Origin: G958296245 sp963664035
GTDB lineage: Bacteria > Chloroflexota > Dehalococcoidia > Lucifugimonadales > G958296245
Length of the DNA: 64,000 bases
Reading direction: 5' to 3'
Assembly (NCBI GenBank): GCA_963664035.2
Contig: OY760867.2
Coordinates: 868,001 to 932,000, forward strand
Shown: in pieces, positions 8,059 through 16,662 of the stretch
How the letters are laid out: the number at the start of each line of letters is the position of its first letter
Numbering within the stretch: position 1 is the first letter of the stretch
Made by a program: the position numbers and the translations under genes
Notes under the pieces: model-generated
Seen by the model: the letters and a program-made list of their open reading frames with translations, nothing else
Databases searched by the model: none
What the model was told of the DNA's origin: nothing

Positions 8059-9081
8059 TTACCCGCCCCCCGTGCGGAAGTGGTCCCAGCCCGCGGAACG
8101 GATCTCCAGGGGCCGGCCCGATTCGTCCAGGACCCGCACGCCGCCCGCACCGTCCACGATCTCGCCGATCACGGTTATGGGCGTGTCCATCTCCCGTTGC
8201 GCCCGCCGGACCGCGTCCTCGGGCGCGGTGAAGAGCAGCTCGTAGTCTTCGCCGCCCGCGAGGGCCATCTCGACGGCAATGTCGGGGTAGGCCGTCCGCA
8301 GGAAGTCGTCCACGGGTACGCGCCCGGCGCGCAGCACGGCGCCGACGCCGCTGGCGCGGCAGAGCTTGCCCAGGTCGTCCGCGAGGCCGTCGCTCACGTC
8401 GATGGCGGCGCGCACGCCGGCGCGGGCCAGCGCGACGCCCTCGGGCACGCGCGGGACGGGCCGGTCGTGGGCGGCGGCGAGGCGCGCGGACACGGCGGCG
8501 GGGAGGCGCAGGCCCTCCCACCTCATGCGCAGACCGCCGGCGGAGGAGCCCAGGCTGCCGGTGACGGCTACCGCGTCGCCGGGCGCGGCGGCGGAGCGCG
8601 ACAGGAGGGGCGAACCACCGTCCGACGGCGCTCCGGTCACGGCAACGGTGACGAAGAGGACTGGGGAGCTTACCGTGTCGCCTCCGACCACGGCGCAGCC
8701 GTACGCGCGGCCCGCCTCGGCGATGCCGTCGCACATGCTCTCCAGACCGGAGACGGGTACGTCGCCGCGCAGCCCCACGGTGACGAGGGCGTACAGCGGC
8801 TCGCAGCCCATAGCGGCGACGTCGCTCAGGTTGACGGCCGTCGCCTTCCAGCCGAGGTTTTTCCAAGACGTAGCATCCAGGGTGAAGTGGACGCCCTCGA
8901 CCATCGTGTCGGTGGCGGCGACCACGGGGCCGGCGGGAGCGTCCCAGGCCGCGGCGTCGTCGCCTATGCCGTGGAGGAGGCGGTAGCCGGGGCGCTCCTT
9001 ACCCGGTGGCGTGCCTTCCGCTTCGAAGGCCGCGGCCATCAGGTCGATCAGCGCGAATTCGCTCGTGTCACGGACCAGCAT
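8059..9081 (-). CDS. thiL: Thiamine-monophosphate kinase
   Basis: 340-aa ThiL, which phosphorylates thiamine phosphate to the cofactor thiamine diphosphate with ATP. AIR-synthase-type fold: GIGDDAAAW near the N terminus and AATDTMVEGVHFTLD with the metal-binding Asp residues. NLSDVAAMG, VVGGDTVSS and IDVSDGLADDLGKL follow, with AGGEDYELLF near the C terminus, all in canonical order. Start taken at ATG 9081 (MLVRDTSEF); an upstream ATG at 9165 would run into the preceding gene. Lies between the LLM oxidoreductase and a small gene in one minus-strand operon. Confidence 0.92.
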   Translation of the reverse strand: MLVRDTSEFALIDLMAAAFEAEGTPPGKERPGYRLLHGIGDDAAAWDAPAGPVVAATDTMVEGVHFTLDATSWKNLGWKATAVNLSDVAAMGCEPLYALVTVGLRGDVPVSGLESMCDGIAEAGRAYGCAVVGGDTVSSPVLFVTVAVTGAPSDGGSPLLSRSAAAPGDAVAVTGSLGSSAGGLRMRWEGLRLPAAVSARLAAAHDRPVPRVPEGVALARAGVRAAIDVSDGLADDLGKLCRASGVGAVLRAGRVPVDDFLRTAYPDIAVEMALAGGEDYELLFTAPEDAVRRAQREMDTPITVIGEIVDGAGGVRVLDESGRPLEIRSAGWDHFRTGGG

Positions 9082-9121
9082 GGGAATATCTACATGGATG
9101 AGCAGGATGGGCAGGATTGGG

Positions 9122-10273
9122 TCAGGTCTTGAAGGCGGGGATGACCTCGTTGCCGAACCAGGCAAGCTGCTCGAGGACTACGCTCTGGGGGGTGCCGACG
9201 GCGTGGCCTACGCTGACGTGCTCCATGCCGGGGAAGCGGCGCAGCAACTCCTGCAGGCGCTCGACGATGCGTTCCGGCGGGCCGCACAGCCAGACGCCCT
9301 CCTTGACGGCCTCGCGCAGGGAGGGCAGGTCCGCCGCCACGGCGGAGGCCGGGTCCTCCAGCGCCGTTATCTGCTCGTCGGTGATGCCGCGCACGAAGCC
9401 AAGGGGCGCGAATACCTTGACGTTCTCCTCGAAGAAGCTCGATGCCTCGGCAATCGCCTTCTCCTCGGTGTCGGCGAGGAACATCGGGATGCCTATGGCG
9501 AGGTCCTCGCCCATCTCGGTCTCGCGCCCGGCCCTGAGCTGCGCGTCCCTCCAGGCGGAGACGACCTGCCGCGTCTGTCCGGCCGCCGCCGCGCCGCCGA
9601 TGAAGCCCTTCATGCCGTGCTTCGCCATGAAGTCGACTCCCCTGCGGCTGGCGCTCACGATGGGCTGCCAGCACTCGACCGGGCGGCCAGACTTGGGCAC
9701 CAGCGATATCTCCTCGAGCTCGTAGCCCCTGTATGGGACGCGGGGCGGGATGTCGTAGTGCTTGCCGTGGAAGGAGAAGGACGGCTCGTTGAGGGCCTTC
9801 AGCACTATCTCGACCTGCTCCTCGAACAGCTCCCTGTTGGCGTCGCCGTCGCGCAGGGGCGCGCCGAAGGTCTCGACCTCCCGCGTGTGGTAGCCGCGCC
9901 CGACGCCCATGATGAGCCTGCCGCCTGTCATGATGTCGGCGGCGGCGTAGTCCTCCGCGAGCCGCAGCGGGTGCCACATGGGGGTCACGTTGAAGGCGCA
10001 GCCGAACCTTATGCCCTCGACCAGGTGCGCGAGGTGGACGGCGAGCATGGGGATGTTCGGGATGCACTCGTGGCCTTCCCTCTGGAAGTGGTGCTCGGCG
10101 AGCCAGAAGACGTCGAAGCCCGACTCGGCCAGCACCCGCGCGATGGCCTCCGCCTTGTCGAAGACGGTCGCAAGCCGCTCGTCCGGCAGCCATCGGCTGT
10201 TCACCGGCAAGCCGGGGTACCCGATGTCGTCCATGTCAACGTGTCCGGCGTACAGGCTGCCAAAAGTAACCAC
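9122..10273 (-). CDS. LLM class flavin-dependent oxidoreductase (luciferase-like)
   Basis: 383-aa TIM-barrel flavoprotein of the bacterial luciferase-like monooxygenase superfamily. Visible blocks: AESGFDVFWLAEHHF near residue 60, HLVEGIRFGCAFNVTPMWHP, IMTGGRLIMGVGRGY (flavin-phosphate binding), and a C-terminal LCGPPERIVERLQELL typical of this group. Uses reduced FMN/F420-type flavin to oxidise organic substrates; substrate unknown. Start at GTG 10273, preceded by GGGGAGG; the frame is open further upstream but without ribosome site. Confidence 0.9.
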   Translation of the reverse strand: MVTFGSLYAGHVDMDDIGYPGLPVNSRWLPDERLATVFDKAEAIARVLAESGFDVFWLAEHHFQREGHECIPNIPMLAVHLAHLVEGIRFGCAFNVTPMWHPLRLAEDYAAADIMTGGRLIMGVGRGYHTREVETFGAPLRDGDANRELFEEQVEIVLKALNEPSFSFHGKHYDIPPRVPYRGYELEEISLVPKSGRPVECWQPIVSASRRGVDFMAKHGMKGFIGGAAAAGQTRQVVSAWRDAQLRAGRETEMGEDLAIGIPMFLADTEEKAIAEASSFFEENVKVFAPLGFVRGITDEQITALEDPASAVAADLPSLREAVKEGVWLCGPPERIVERLQELLRRFPGMEHVSVGHAVGTPQSVVLEQLAWFGNEVIPAFKT

Positions 10274-10368
10274 GGGAGCCTCCCCATGCCGTGTGCGGGC
10301 AGTCTCGCGCGCCGCCCGTACGGTCGTTGCCTGGATTATAACCCGGATTATCCCCATCTCAATCTTCC

Positions 10369-10559
10369 GTCGGTCTGGTCTTCCAGTTGTTGCAGTAGCC
10401 GGGCGGCCATCCGTCAATTCCCCTCACGGTGAGCTCGGCAGCCTTTACGATGGCCGTAGAGCCAAGCGTTATCCCCCTTCGGATAGCAGGAGTCTGAAGA
10501 GTTACGCCCAATCGCGTCCCTGCTCCACACTCGATGGCTGAGCCGTTCGCCATCGCCAT
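10369..10559 (+). pseudogene. Decayed partial duplicate of the cmk upstream region
   Basis: Bases 10369-10405 match 11305-11341 (3' end of the small coiled-coil gene, including its stop) with about four differences. Bases 10529-10559 match 11367-11397, the start of cmk (ATGGCTGAGCCGTTCGCCAT shared). In the original the two blocks are about 25 bp apart; here about 125 bp of unrelated sequence separates them. No open frame survives. Seen directly by comparing the two regions by eye. Confidence 0.65.
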
Positions 10560-10690
10560 AGCGCCATGTCTATCGGACATCACCCCATACGGCCCTAGCC
10601 ATCCGCAGAACTCACGTGCTATACTCCCCTTATGCACCACCGCGCACATACCGAGCTGAGGGCGCCTAGGACTGGCCATGCCGCGTCCGC

Positions 10691-10814
10691 GTGTCTCATT
10701 CTGTCTCATCGCTGTCTCATTCTGTCTATTTCATGTCTCATTTTGTCTATTGCGTGTCTCCCACTGTCTCACGGTCCATAGCTGAAATGAGACGAAAAGA
10801 GACAGAATGAGACA
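10691..10814. repeat. Helically phased GTCTC array with inverted GAGAC tail
   Basis: TGTCTC/TGTCTA motifs start at 10692, 10702, 10713, 10723, 10734, 10744, 10755 and 10765: alternating 10 and 11 bp, i.e. one helical turn each, or four 21-bp direct repeats. GAGAC follows in the opposite orientation at 10789, 10799 and 10809. TGTCTCATTCTGTCTC at 10692-10707 is a perfect inverted match to 10799-10814. The arrangement looks like a multi-site protein-binding region or iteron-like array, or a long cruciform; function unknown. Confidence 0.8.
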
Positions 10815-10862
10815 CTTTTCAAGGAAAGCGGGTAAACTCCGCCATCCCCTCATCGGCCGGCA

Positions 10863-10904
10863 CCCCTTGCCTTAGAGCGTCACCGCCATTTAGGTGGGGG
10901 ATTT
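10863..10904 (+). repeat. Dispersed 42-bp repeat module (CCCCTTGCC...GTGGGGGATTT)
   Basis: Starts CCCCTTGCC and ends TTTAGGTGGGGGATTT. It matches the complement of 37708-37749 with about four differences over 42 bp, and its 3' part (TTAGGTGGGGGATTT) recurs at 40613-40628. It lies between the phased array and the TIR element. Non-coding; one member of a set of modular intergenic repeats in this genome. Confidence 0.75.
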
Positions 10905-10928
10905 TGGGATTTGGACAGCCCATCATCT

Positions 10929-11051
10929 GTAACTGTTCAGAGTTGGTGCGTTCCTCGTCCAGGGCGCCCACAAGGGACGCCCCTACGATACAGCTTCCGT
11001 CCCGTAGGGTGCAGCCCTTGTGGCTGCCCTCCCGTACCCTGAAACAGTTAC
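10929..11051. repeat. Single-unit version of the TIR repeat element
   Basis: Begins GTAACTGTTCAGAGT (10929-10943) and ends ACCCTGAAACAGTTAC (11036-11051), an imperfect inverted pair matching the ends of the large array at 23525-24831. Between them is exactly one 70-bp unit (10951-11020) followed by the same 3' extension TGGCTGCCCTCCCGTA. It shows that the large array is an expanded form of a mobile or formerly mobile repeat. Confidence 0.85.
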
Positions 11052-11124
11052 GGCAGCCCCATCTTGCTTGACTCGGGGAAGGCGGCGCGATACCTTTAGA
11101 GTCACGAGATAGCCCGGGGTCGTA

Positions 11125-11334
11125 GTGGCGACGATATCGATGGAAGGCCAGATTGGGGAGTTGAAGGGCCAGGTTGGGGAGTTGAAGGGCCACGTGGGCG
11201 GCCTGAGCAAGAGCATGGACGACATGCACAAGCGCATGGACGATATGCACCGGCTGCTCATGATCCTGATAGGCGTTGCCGGCGGCGGGCTGGTTACGGC
11301 TGTCATCGGTCTGGTCTTCCAGGTGTTGGAGTAG
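11125..11334 (+). CDS. Small coiled-coil membrane protein
   Basis: 69-aa protein: a heptad-like N-terminal half with near-repeats (IGELKGQ, VGELKGH, VGGLSKS, MDDMHKR, MDDMHRL), then one hydrophobic helix (LLMILIGVAGGGLVTAVIGLVF). Looks like a membrane-anchored coiled coil, similar in layout to phage XhlA-type proteins, but no family is claimed. GTG start at 11125; ATG 11140 is possible. The 3' end is duplicated in decayed form at 10369-10405, showing that the locus once moved or was copied. Lies just upstream of cmk. Confidence 0.6.
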   Translation: MATISMEGQIGELKGQVGELKGHVGGLSKSMDDMHKRMDDMHRLLMILIGVAGGGLVTAVIGLVFQVLE

Positions 11335-11370
11335 CCGGGCGCTCCAATTGTGTTTCCGACCCCCATCCTA

Positions 11371-12051
11371 ATGGCTGAGCCGTTCGCCATTGCCATCGAC
11401 GGCCCGGTCGCCTCGGGCAAGACCTCCGTGGGCAGGCGGATGGCGGATCTGCTCGGCTTCCGCTTCCTGGACACCGGCTGGATGTACCGCGCCGTGGGAT
11501 GGGCGGCGCTGGAGCGCGGCGCCGCCCTCGACGACGACGCGGCGCTGGCCGGGCTGGCGGAGGGCATGGCCTTCGACTTCCCGGCGCGCGGGGGCGGGAG
11601 CCGGGTGCTGGTCGACGGCGAGGACGTGACGGAGCGCCTCTACGAGCGCGCGGTGTCGGACGCGGCCGCCACGGTCGCGGCGGTCTCCGGGGTGAGGCGG
11701 GCGCTGGTCGCGCGGCAGAGGGCCATCGCGCGGCAGGGCCCCATCGTCATGGTGGGACGGGACATCGGGACGGTGGTGCTGGCGGACGCGCCGGTGAAGG
11801 TCTACCTGACCGCGTCGGTGGAGGTGCGCGCCGAGCGGCGCCACCGCGAGCTTCTGGCCTCGGGGGAGGCGGTGAGCTTCGAGCAGGTGGCGAGCGACCT
11901 GAGGCGCCGTGATAAGATGGACTCCGAACGCGGCGACTCCCCCCTGCGGCCCGCCGAGGGCGCGGTCATGCTTGACAGCGACGGGCTGTCCGTGGACGAG
12001 GCGGCGCGTGAGATCGCCGGGGCCGCCGCGAGAGCCGGATGGAAGCCGTAA
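11371..12051 (+). CDS. cmk: Cytidylate kinase
   Basis: 226-aa (d)CMP kinase of pyrimidine nucleotide metabolism. P-loop GPVASGKTSVGRR at residues 9-21, the substrate segment LDTGWMYRAVGWAALERG, the VGRDIGTVVLADAPVKVYLTA block and the RRRDKMDSERGDSPL lid region with catalytic Arg residues. ATG 11371 chosen because the family starts right before the nucleotide-binding strand. Overlaps plsC by 13 bp; cmk and plsC are often neighbours in bacteria. Confidence 0.95.
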   Translation: MAEPFAIAIDGPVASGKTSVGRRMADLLGFRFLDTGWMYRAVGWAALERGAALDDDAALAGLAEGMAFDFPARGGGSRVLVDGEDVTERLYERAVSDAAATVAAVSGVRRALVARQRAIARQGPIVMVGRDIGTVVLADAPVKVYLTASVEVRAERRHRELLASGEAVSFEQVASDLRRRDKMDSERGDSPLRPAEGAVMLDSDGLSVDEAAREIAGAAARAGWKP

Positions 12052-12689
12052 ACCCCTTAGCCAACTTCCTGCAGGGCATCACCCTCCGCCTGTTCGCCGA
12101 TTGGCGCGTCAGCGGCAGGGAGAACGTGCCGCCCATGGGCCCGCTCATCGTGGTGGCGAACCACCGGAGCCAGTTCGACCCCTCCCTGCTGTCCACTAGC
12201 ATGCCGCGCCGGATACGCTTCCTCGCCAAGGAGGAGATCTTCAGGCACCCGGTGGCCGGCTGGTTCCTGCGCTCCTACGGGGCGCACCCCCTGAACCGGG
12301 GCGCGGTGGACGTGGGCGCATACCGCTGGGCGCTCGACCAGCTTGGGCGAGACCAGGCCGTCGCGCTCTTCCCGGAGGGCACCAGGGCGCGCGGGGCGAT
12401 GAAGAAGGCGAAGACGGGCGTGGCGCGGATAGCCCTCAAGACGCAGGCGCCGATCCTGCCCGTGGGGATCACCGGCACGGAGCCTCTCGTCTCGCCCATG
12501 CGGGTCTTCAACCCCACGGGGAAGCTGCGGGTGAACATCGGCGCAGTCTTCACCGCGCCCAACATCGAGGGCCGGCTGGACAGGGACCTGCTCGACTCGA
12601 TCACGTCGATGATCATGCAGCGCGTCGCGGCGCTGCTGCCGCCCGACCAGCGGGGCGTCTACGGCTTCGCGGAGGCGGCTCGGGAATGA
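12039..12689 (+). CDS. plsC: 1-acyl-sn-glycerol-3-phosphate acyltransferase
   Basis: 216-aa PlsC-type acyltransferase making phosphatidic acid for membrane lipids. Motif I NHRSQFDP (the H-x4-D catalytic pair), motif III FPEGTRAR and motif IV LPVGITGTE are all present in order. No clear long membrane helix, so it is probably a peripheral inner-membrane enzyme. Overlaps cmk by 13 bp and precedes glmS by 16 bp, so the three form one operon. Confidence 0.93.
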   Translation: MEAVNPLANFLQGITLRLFADWRVSGRENVPPMGPLIVVANHRSQFDPSLLSTSMPRRIRFLAKEEIFRHPVAGWFLRSYGAHPLNRGAVDVGAYRWALDQLGRDQAVALFPEGTRARGAMKKAKTGVARIALKTQAPILPVGITGTEPLVSPMRVFNPTGKLRVNIGAVFTAPNIEGRLDRDLLDSITSMIMQRVAALLPPDQRGVYGFAEAARE

Positions 12690-12705
12690 GGGCCGGGTAG
12701 CCGCC

Positions 12706-14550
12706 ATGTGCGGGATCATCGCGTACTCGGGGTCCAGGGACGCCGCGCCCATACTGATGGACGGGCTGTCCCGGCTCGAATACCGCGGCTACGACAGCGC
12801 CGGCATAGCCGTCATCGGGCCATCGGGCGAGCCGGAGCTGAGGAAGGCGGTGGGCAAGCTGTCGGCGCTGGCCGGGGTGGTCGGCAACGGCCTTCCCGGC
12901 GGCTCCAGCGGCCTCGGCCACACGAGGTGGGCGACGCACGGCGCGCCGACCTACGAGAACGCGCACCCCCACACCGACTGCCGGAACGAGATAGCCGTCG
13001 TACACAACGGCATCGTGGAGAACTTCGCCGAGCTGAGGGAGGAGCTCCAGGGCCAGGGGCACGTCTTCACGTCCCACACGGACAGCGAGTGCATACCGCA
13101 CCTGATCGAGAGCCACCTGGCGGAGGGACTGCCGCTGGAGGAGGCGGTCAGGCTGGCGGCTGGGCGCATCAGGGGCGCCGCGGCCGTCGTCGCCGCCAGC
13201 CGGCGCGAGCCGGGGAAGCTCGTCGCGTTCAGGCTGGGCAACGCCGGCGGGCTGGTGGTCGGCTACGGCGAGGGCGAGACGTTCATCGCCAGCGACCTGC
13301 CGGCCCTGCTGCCGCACACGCGCAGGGTGGCCTACCTCTCCGGCGGCGAGACCGTCTCGGCGACCTGCGGCGGGGCGCACTACAGGACGCTCGACGGCTC
13401 GCCTTTGGACAAGACGCCGTCCAGCGCGCCGTACGATCCTGTGTCGGCGACCAAGGGCGGGTACAGGCACTTCATGCTCAAGGAGATCAACGAGCAGCCC
13501 GAGGCGGTCACCGACTCGATGCGAGGCAGGGTCTCGTTCGATACGAGCGACGTGGCGCTGGAGGGCTTCCCGCTGTCGGACCGGGAGTTGGCGGACGTGC
13601 GGCGCGTCGTGCTGATCGGGATGGGCACCAGCCTGCACGCGGCGATGGTGGGCCGGTCGTGGATCGAGGCGCTGGCGCGGATTCCAGCGGAGGCGGACAA
13701 CTCCTCGGAGTTCAGGTACCGCGACCCCGTCATCGGCCGCGACACGCTGGTCGTCTCCGTCTGCCAGTCCGGCGAGACCGCCGACACGCTGGCGGCCATG
13801 GAGCACGCCGCGGAGAAGGGGGCCAGGCAGGTCACGCTGTGCAACTACGAGGGTACGCAGGCCACCCGGACGGCGGAAGGGGCCGTCATGATACGGGCGG
13901 GGCTGGAGGTCGGCGTCGCCGGCACCAAGACGTTCACGTGCTCGCTGACGACGCTGCTGCTGCTGGCCGTCCACCTGGGGACGAAGCGCGGAACGCTGGC
14001 GCCGGAGCGGCGGGCGGAGCTTGTGCGCGAGCTCGCGCGGCTGCCGGGGATGCTGGGCGCGCTGCTGGCCGACGCCGGGCAGTACGAGGGGCTGGCGCAA
14101 CGCTACGGCGGATACTCGAACTTCCTCTACCTCGGGCGCGGCATCCAGTTCCCGATGGCGATGGAGGGGGCGCTGAAGCTGAAGGAGATCAGCTACGTCC
14201 ACGCCGAGGGGTACGCGGCCGGCGAGATGAAGCACGGCCCCATATCGTTGATCGACGACGGCATGCCCGTGGTGGCGCTGGCGCCGCGTGGCCCGCTGTA
14301 CGAGAAGATGGTCAGCAACGTCAACGAGGTCAAGGCGAGGGGCGGCAAGGTGATCGCGGTCGCCACCGAGGGCGACCGGCAGATGGAGCAGATCGCCGAC
14401 GACGCGGTCTTCGTGCCCGCCGCGTCGAGCCTCGTCACGCCGATGCTTACGGCCCTCCCGATGCAGCTGCTGGCGTACCACGTCGGCGTGCGGCGGGGAT
14501 GCGACGTGGACCAGCCGAGGAACCTGGCGAAGTCGGTTACGGTGGAGTAG
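12706..14550 (+). CDS. glmS: Glutamine--fructose-6-phosphate aminotransferase (isomerizing)
   Basis: 614-aa GlmS, first enzyme of UDP-N-acetylglucosamine synthesis. Class II glutaminase domain with Cys2 directly after the start Met (MCGIIAYSG) and RLEYRGYDSAG. Two SIS domains follow: IGMGTSLHAAMVGRS and CQSGETADTLAA, later SNFLYLGRGIQFPMAMEGALKLKE, with the C-terminal CDVDQPRNLAKSVTVE. Normal full length. No glmS ribozyme is present upstream; only 16 bp separate it from plsC. The 3' end overlaps the convergent YCF48 gene by 14 bp. Confidence 0.97.
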   Translation: MCGIIAYSGSRDAAPILMDGLSRLEYRGYDSAGIAVIGPSGEPELRKAVGKLSALAGVVGNGLPGGSSGLGHTRWATHGAPTYENAHPHTDCRNEIAVVHNGIVENFAELREELQGQGHVFTSHTDSECIPHLIESHLAEGLPLEEAVRLAAGRIRGAAAVVAASRREPGKLVAFRLGNAGGLVVGYGEGETFIASDLPALLPHTRRVAYLSGGETVSATCGGAHYRTLDGSPLDKTPSSAPYDPVSATKGGYRHFMLKEINEQPEAVTDSMRGRVSFDTSDVALEGFPLSDRELADVRRVVLIGMGTSLHAAMVGRSWIEALARIPAEADNSSEFRYRDPVIGRDTLVVSVCQSGETADTLAAMEHAAEKGARQVTLCNYEGTQATRTAEGAVMIRAGLEVGVAGTKTFTCSLTTLLLLAVHLGTKRGTLAPERRAELVRELARLPGMLGALLADAGQYEGLAQRYGGYSNFLYLGRGIQFPMAMEGALKLKEISYVHAEGYAAGEMKHGPISLIDDGMPVVALAPRGPLYEKMVSNVNEVKARGGKVIAVATEGDRQMEQIADDAVFVPAASSLVTPMLTALPMQLLAYHVGVRRGCDVDQPRNLAKSVTVE

Positions 14551-16654
14551 GGGCCTTTTCGTCCGCCGCGGCCCCATCCGGGCGGGAGGACTCCCAGCGC
14601 TTGATGTACGCCTCGGCGCTGAGGCGCTGCGGCTGGTGAAGGTTCCTGTTCGGGTTCGGGACCACCTTCCTGCGGCCGCGGAATACCAGGGCCATCACCA
14701 GCGCGACGGCCGCCAGGATGCCGAAGAAGGTGAAGGACGCCTTGGCGCCGACCACCCTCTCGAAGCCGAGCACCGAGCCCGCGTCGCCGACGGCGAACGC
14801 GTTCTTGTCGTCGATAACCCTCAGGTAGTGGAGGTCGGCGAACGTATTGCTCTCCTCGTGGTCCCAGTCGCCGCCGCCGTTGCCGGTGAAGAGTATGGTG
14901 CCGTCCTCGCCGACGGCCCAGCCGGTCTTGCGGTCCAGGAAGTTCACGGCCTTGAGCCGGGACGTCGTCTTCGTCTCCAGTAGCTCCCAGGTCGCTCCGC
15001 CGTCCGCGGTCCTGACGGCGGCCCCTCGCTCGCCGACCGCCCAGCCGTGCGTCTCGTCCACGAAGTCCACCGCCTCGAGGTCGGAGGTCGTCGGCGTACG
15101 CTGGGTGGTCCAGGTCGCCCCGCCGTCCGCGGTCGCCAGTATCGCGCCCTCCTCGCCGACGGCCCAGCCGGTCTCCGCGCTCGCGAAGTCGGCTCCCAGC
15201 AGCGCCTGGCCTGTGCCGCTCTCCTGCTCCGTCCAGGTGTTGCCGGCGTCCGATGTGGTCAGTATCGTGCCGGCGTCTCCGACGGCCCATCCCCTCAGCG
15301 AGGTGGAGAACGTCACCGCGCGCAGCGTCTCGGTCACGCCCGTGGGCCGCTGCTGCCACTGCAGGCCGCCGGTGCTCGTCTTCAGGACCGTGCCAGCCTC
15401 GCCCACGGCCCACCCCCTGAATACGTCATCGAAGTAGACGCCCTCCAGGTCGCGCGAGGTCCCGCTCACCTGCCTGAACATGGTGCGAGCGCCGTCCGGG
15501 GTGCGGAAGATGGCGCCCTCCGGGCCGACCATCCAGCCGTCCCGCATGTTTATGAAGTGGGCGTCGGCCAGGTCCGAAAGGTCGCTGCCGTGCCAGGCCA
15601 GCTCCCAGGTCTCGCCGCCGTCCTGAGTCCTGACGATGGTCTCCCTGGCGCCCAGCGCCCATCCGGTCGCCTCGTCCTCGAAGTGGACGGCGAGCAGGGA
15701 GGCCGACGTGCCGCTGCGCTGGGAGCGCCACGTCTGGCCGCCGTCCTCGGTCTTCAGGATGGCGCCGTCGCGGCCGACAGCCCAGCCGGTGTCCTCGTCC
15801 AAGAAGTCGACGGCCAGCAGGAAGGTATCGGAGCCGGTGTCCAATATGGTCCAACTCTCGCCCCCGTCCTCCGTCTTCAGCGCAGTCCCCTTGCGTCCCA
15901 CGACCCACCCTCGCTGGCTGTCCAAAAAGTCGGCGGCCACCAGGAACTGGCTGGTGACGGCCTCCTGGGTCTCCCAGGTCGCGCCGCGGTCGCTGGTGCT
16001 CCTGATGACTCCGAAGCCGGCAACGCCCAGGCCCGCGCCGTCCTCCATGAGGTGGACGCCCGCAAGCCACTCGCCGGACTTTTCGGACAGCGGCTGCCAG
16101 GTGGCCCCGCCGTCCGTGGACCGGTATACGACCGAGAGGGAGCTGACGGCCCATCCGTTGTCGGGATCGTCGAACCGCACCGCGAGCAGGTTGGCGCGCT
16201 CCACGAAGTCGTCCTCCGGGTCTTCGACGGTCTGCTTGCCCGCCGCGAGCAGCGGGTCGAGGGGCGGCGCCTCGGTCAGATCCCAGGTCCGCCCGCCGTC
16301 CGTGGTGGACAGGGCGACGCCCCGCGCGCCCGCGGCCCAGCCGGTGTCATGGTCGAGGAAGTGGACTGACCGCACGGGCGCGCGCGTGCCCGTGCTCTGC
16401 ATCCTCCAGGACTCGCCCCCGTCCTCCGTCTTCATGACGGTGCCGAAGGTGCCCACAGCCCAACCCGTCTGGGCGTCCACGAAGGCGGCGTCGATGAATG
16501 ACGGGGAGAGGCCCAGCTTCATCGTCCACGACTTCGTCTCCGGGTTGTGGAGGAATACGGCGACGCCCAGGGCCGCCACGCCGAACAGGGCGGCGATGAG
16601 CACGAAGACGTTGAGTGGGTAGAATCGGCTAAGCACGGTACGCGGTCCCGCCAA
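14537..16654 (-). CDS. YCF48-type beta-propeller membrane protein
   Basis: 705-aa protein with an N-terminal anchor helix (FVLIAALFGVAALGVAVFL). About a dozen repeats of the form GWAVGxxGxxxxTxDGGxTW follow, then a second helix near the C terminus (FFGILAAVALVMALVF) and a short basic tail. The repeat is the one found in the photosystem II assembly factor YCF48/Hcf136 and in BNR sialidase-type propellers. No photosynthesis gene is in this window, so it probably acts in assembly or stability of another envelope complex; that is inference. Topology suggests an extracytoplasmic propeller tethered at both ends. Confidence 0.8.
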   Translation of the reverse strand: MAGPRTVLSRFYPLNVFVLIAALFGVAALGVAVFLHNPETKSWTMKLGLSPSFIDAAFVDAQTGWAVGTFGTVMKTEDGGESWRMQSTGTRAPVRSVHFLDHDTGWAAGARGVALSTTDGGRTWDLTEAPPLDPLLAAGKQTVEDPEDDFVERANLLAVRFDDPDNGWAVSSLSVVYRSTDGGATWQPLSEKSGEWLAGVHLMEDGAGLGVAGFGVIRSTSDRGATWETQEAVTSQFLVAADFLDSQRGWVVGRKGTALKTEDGGESWTILDTGSDTFLLAVDFLDEDTGWAVGRDGAILKTEDGGQTWRSQRSGTSASLLAVHFEDEATGWALGARETIVRTQDGGETWELAWHGSDLSDLADAHFINMRDGWMVGPEGAIFRTPDGARTMFRQVSGTSRDLEGVYFDDVFRGWAVGEAGTVLKTSTGGLQWQQRPTGVTETLRAVTFSTSLRGWAVGDAGTILTTSDAGNTWTEQESGTGQALLGADFASAETGWAVGEEGAILATADGGATWTTQRTPTTSDLEAVDFVDETHGWAVGERGAAVRTADGGATWELLETKTTSRLKAVNFLDRKTGWAVGEDGTILFTGNGGGDWDHEESNTFADLHYLRVIDDKNAFAVGDAGSVLGFERVVGAKASFTFFGILAAVALVMALVFRGRRKVVPNPNRNLHQPQRLSAEAYIKRWESSRPDGAAADEKAPTPP

Positions 16655-16662
16655 GGCAGCGG

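Noticed and set aside
12690..12705. glmS riboswitch/ribozyme
   Set aside because: Only 16 bp separate plsC and glmS, too short for the ribozyme.
12613..14577. Long minus-strand frame opposite glmS
   Set aside because: Arg/His/Pro-rich composition typical of an antisense shadow; no domain, and glmS is certain.
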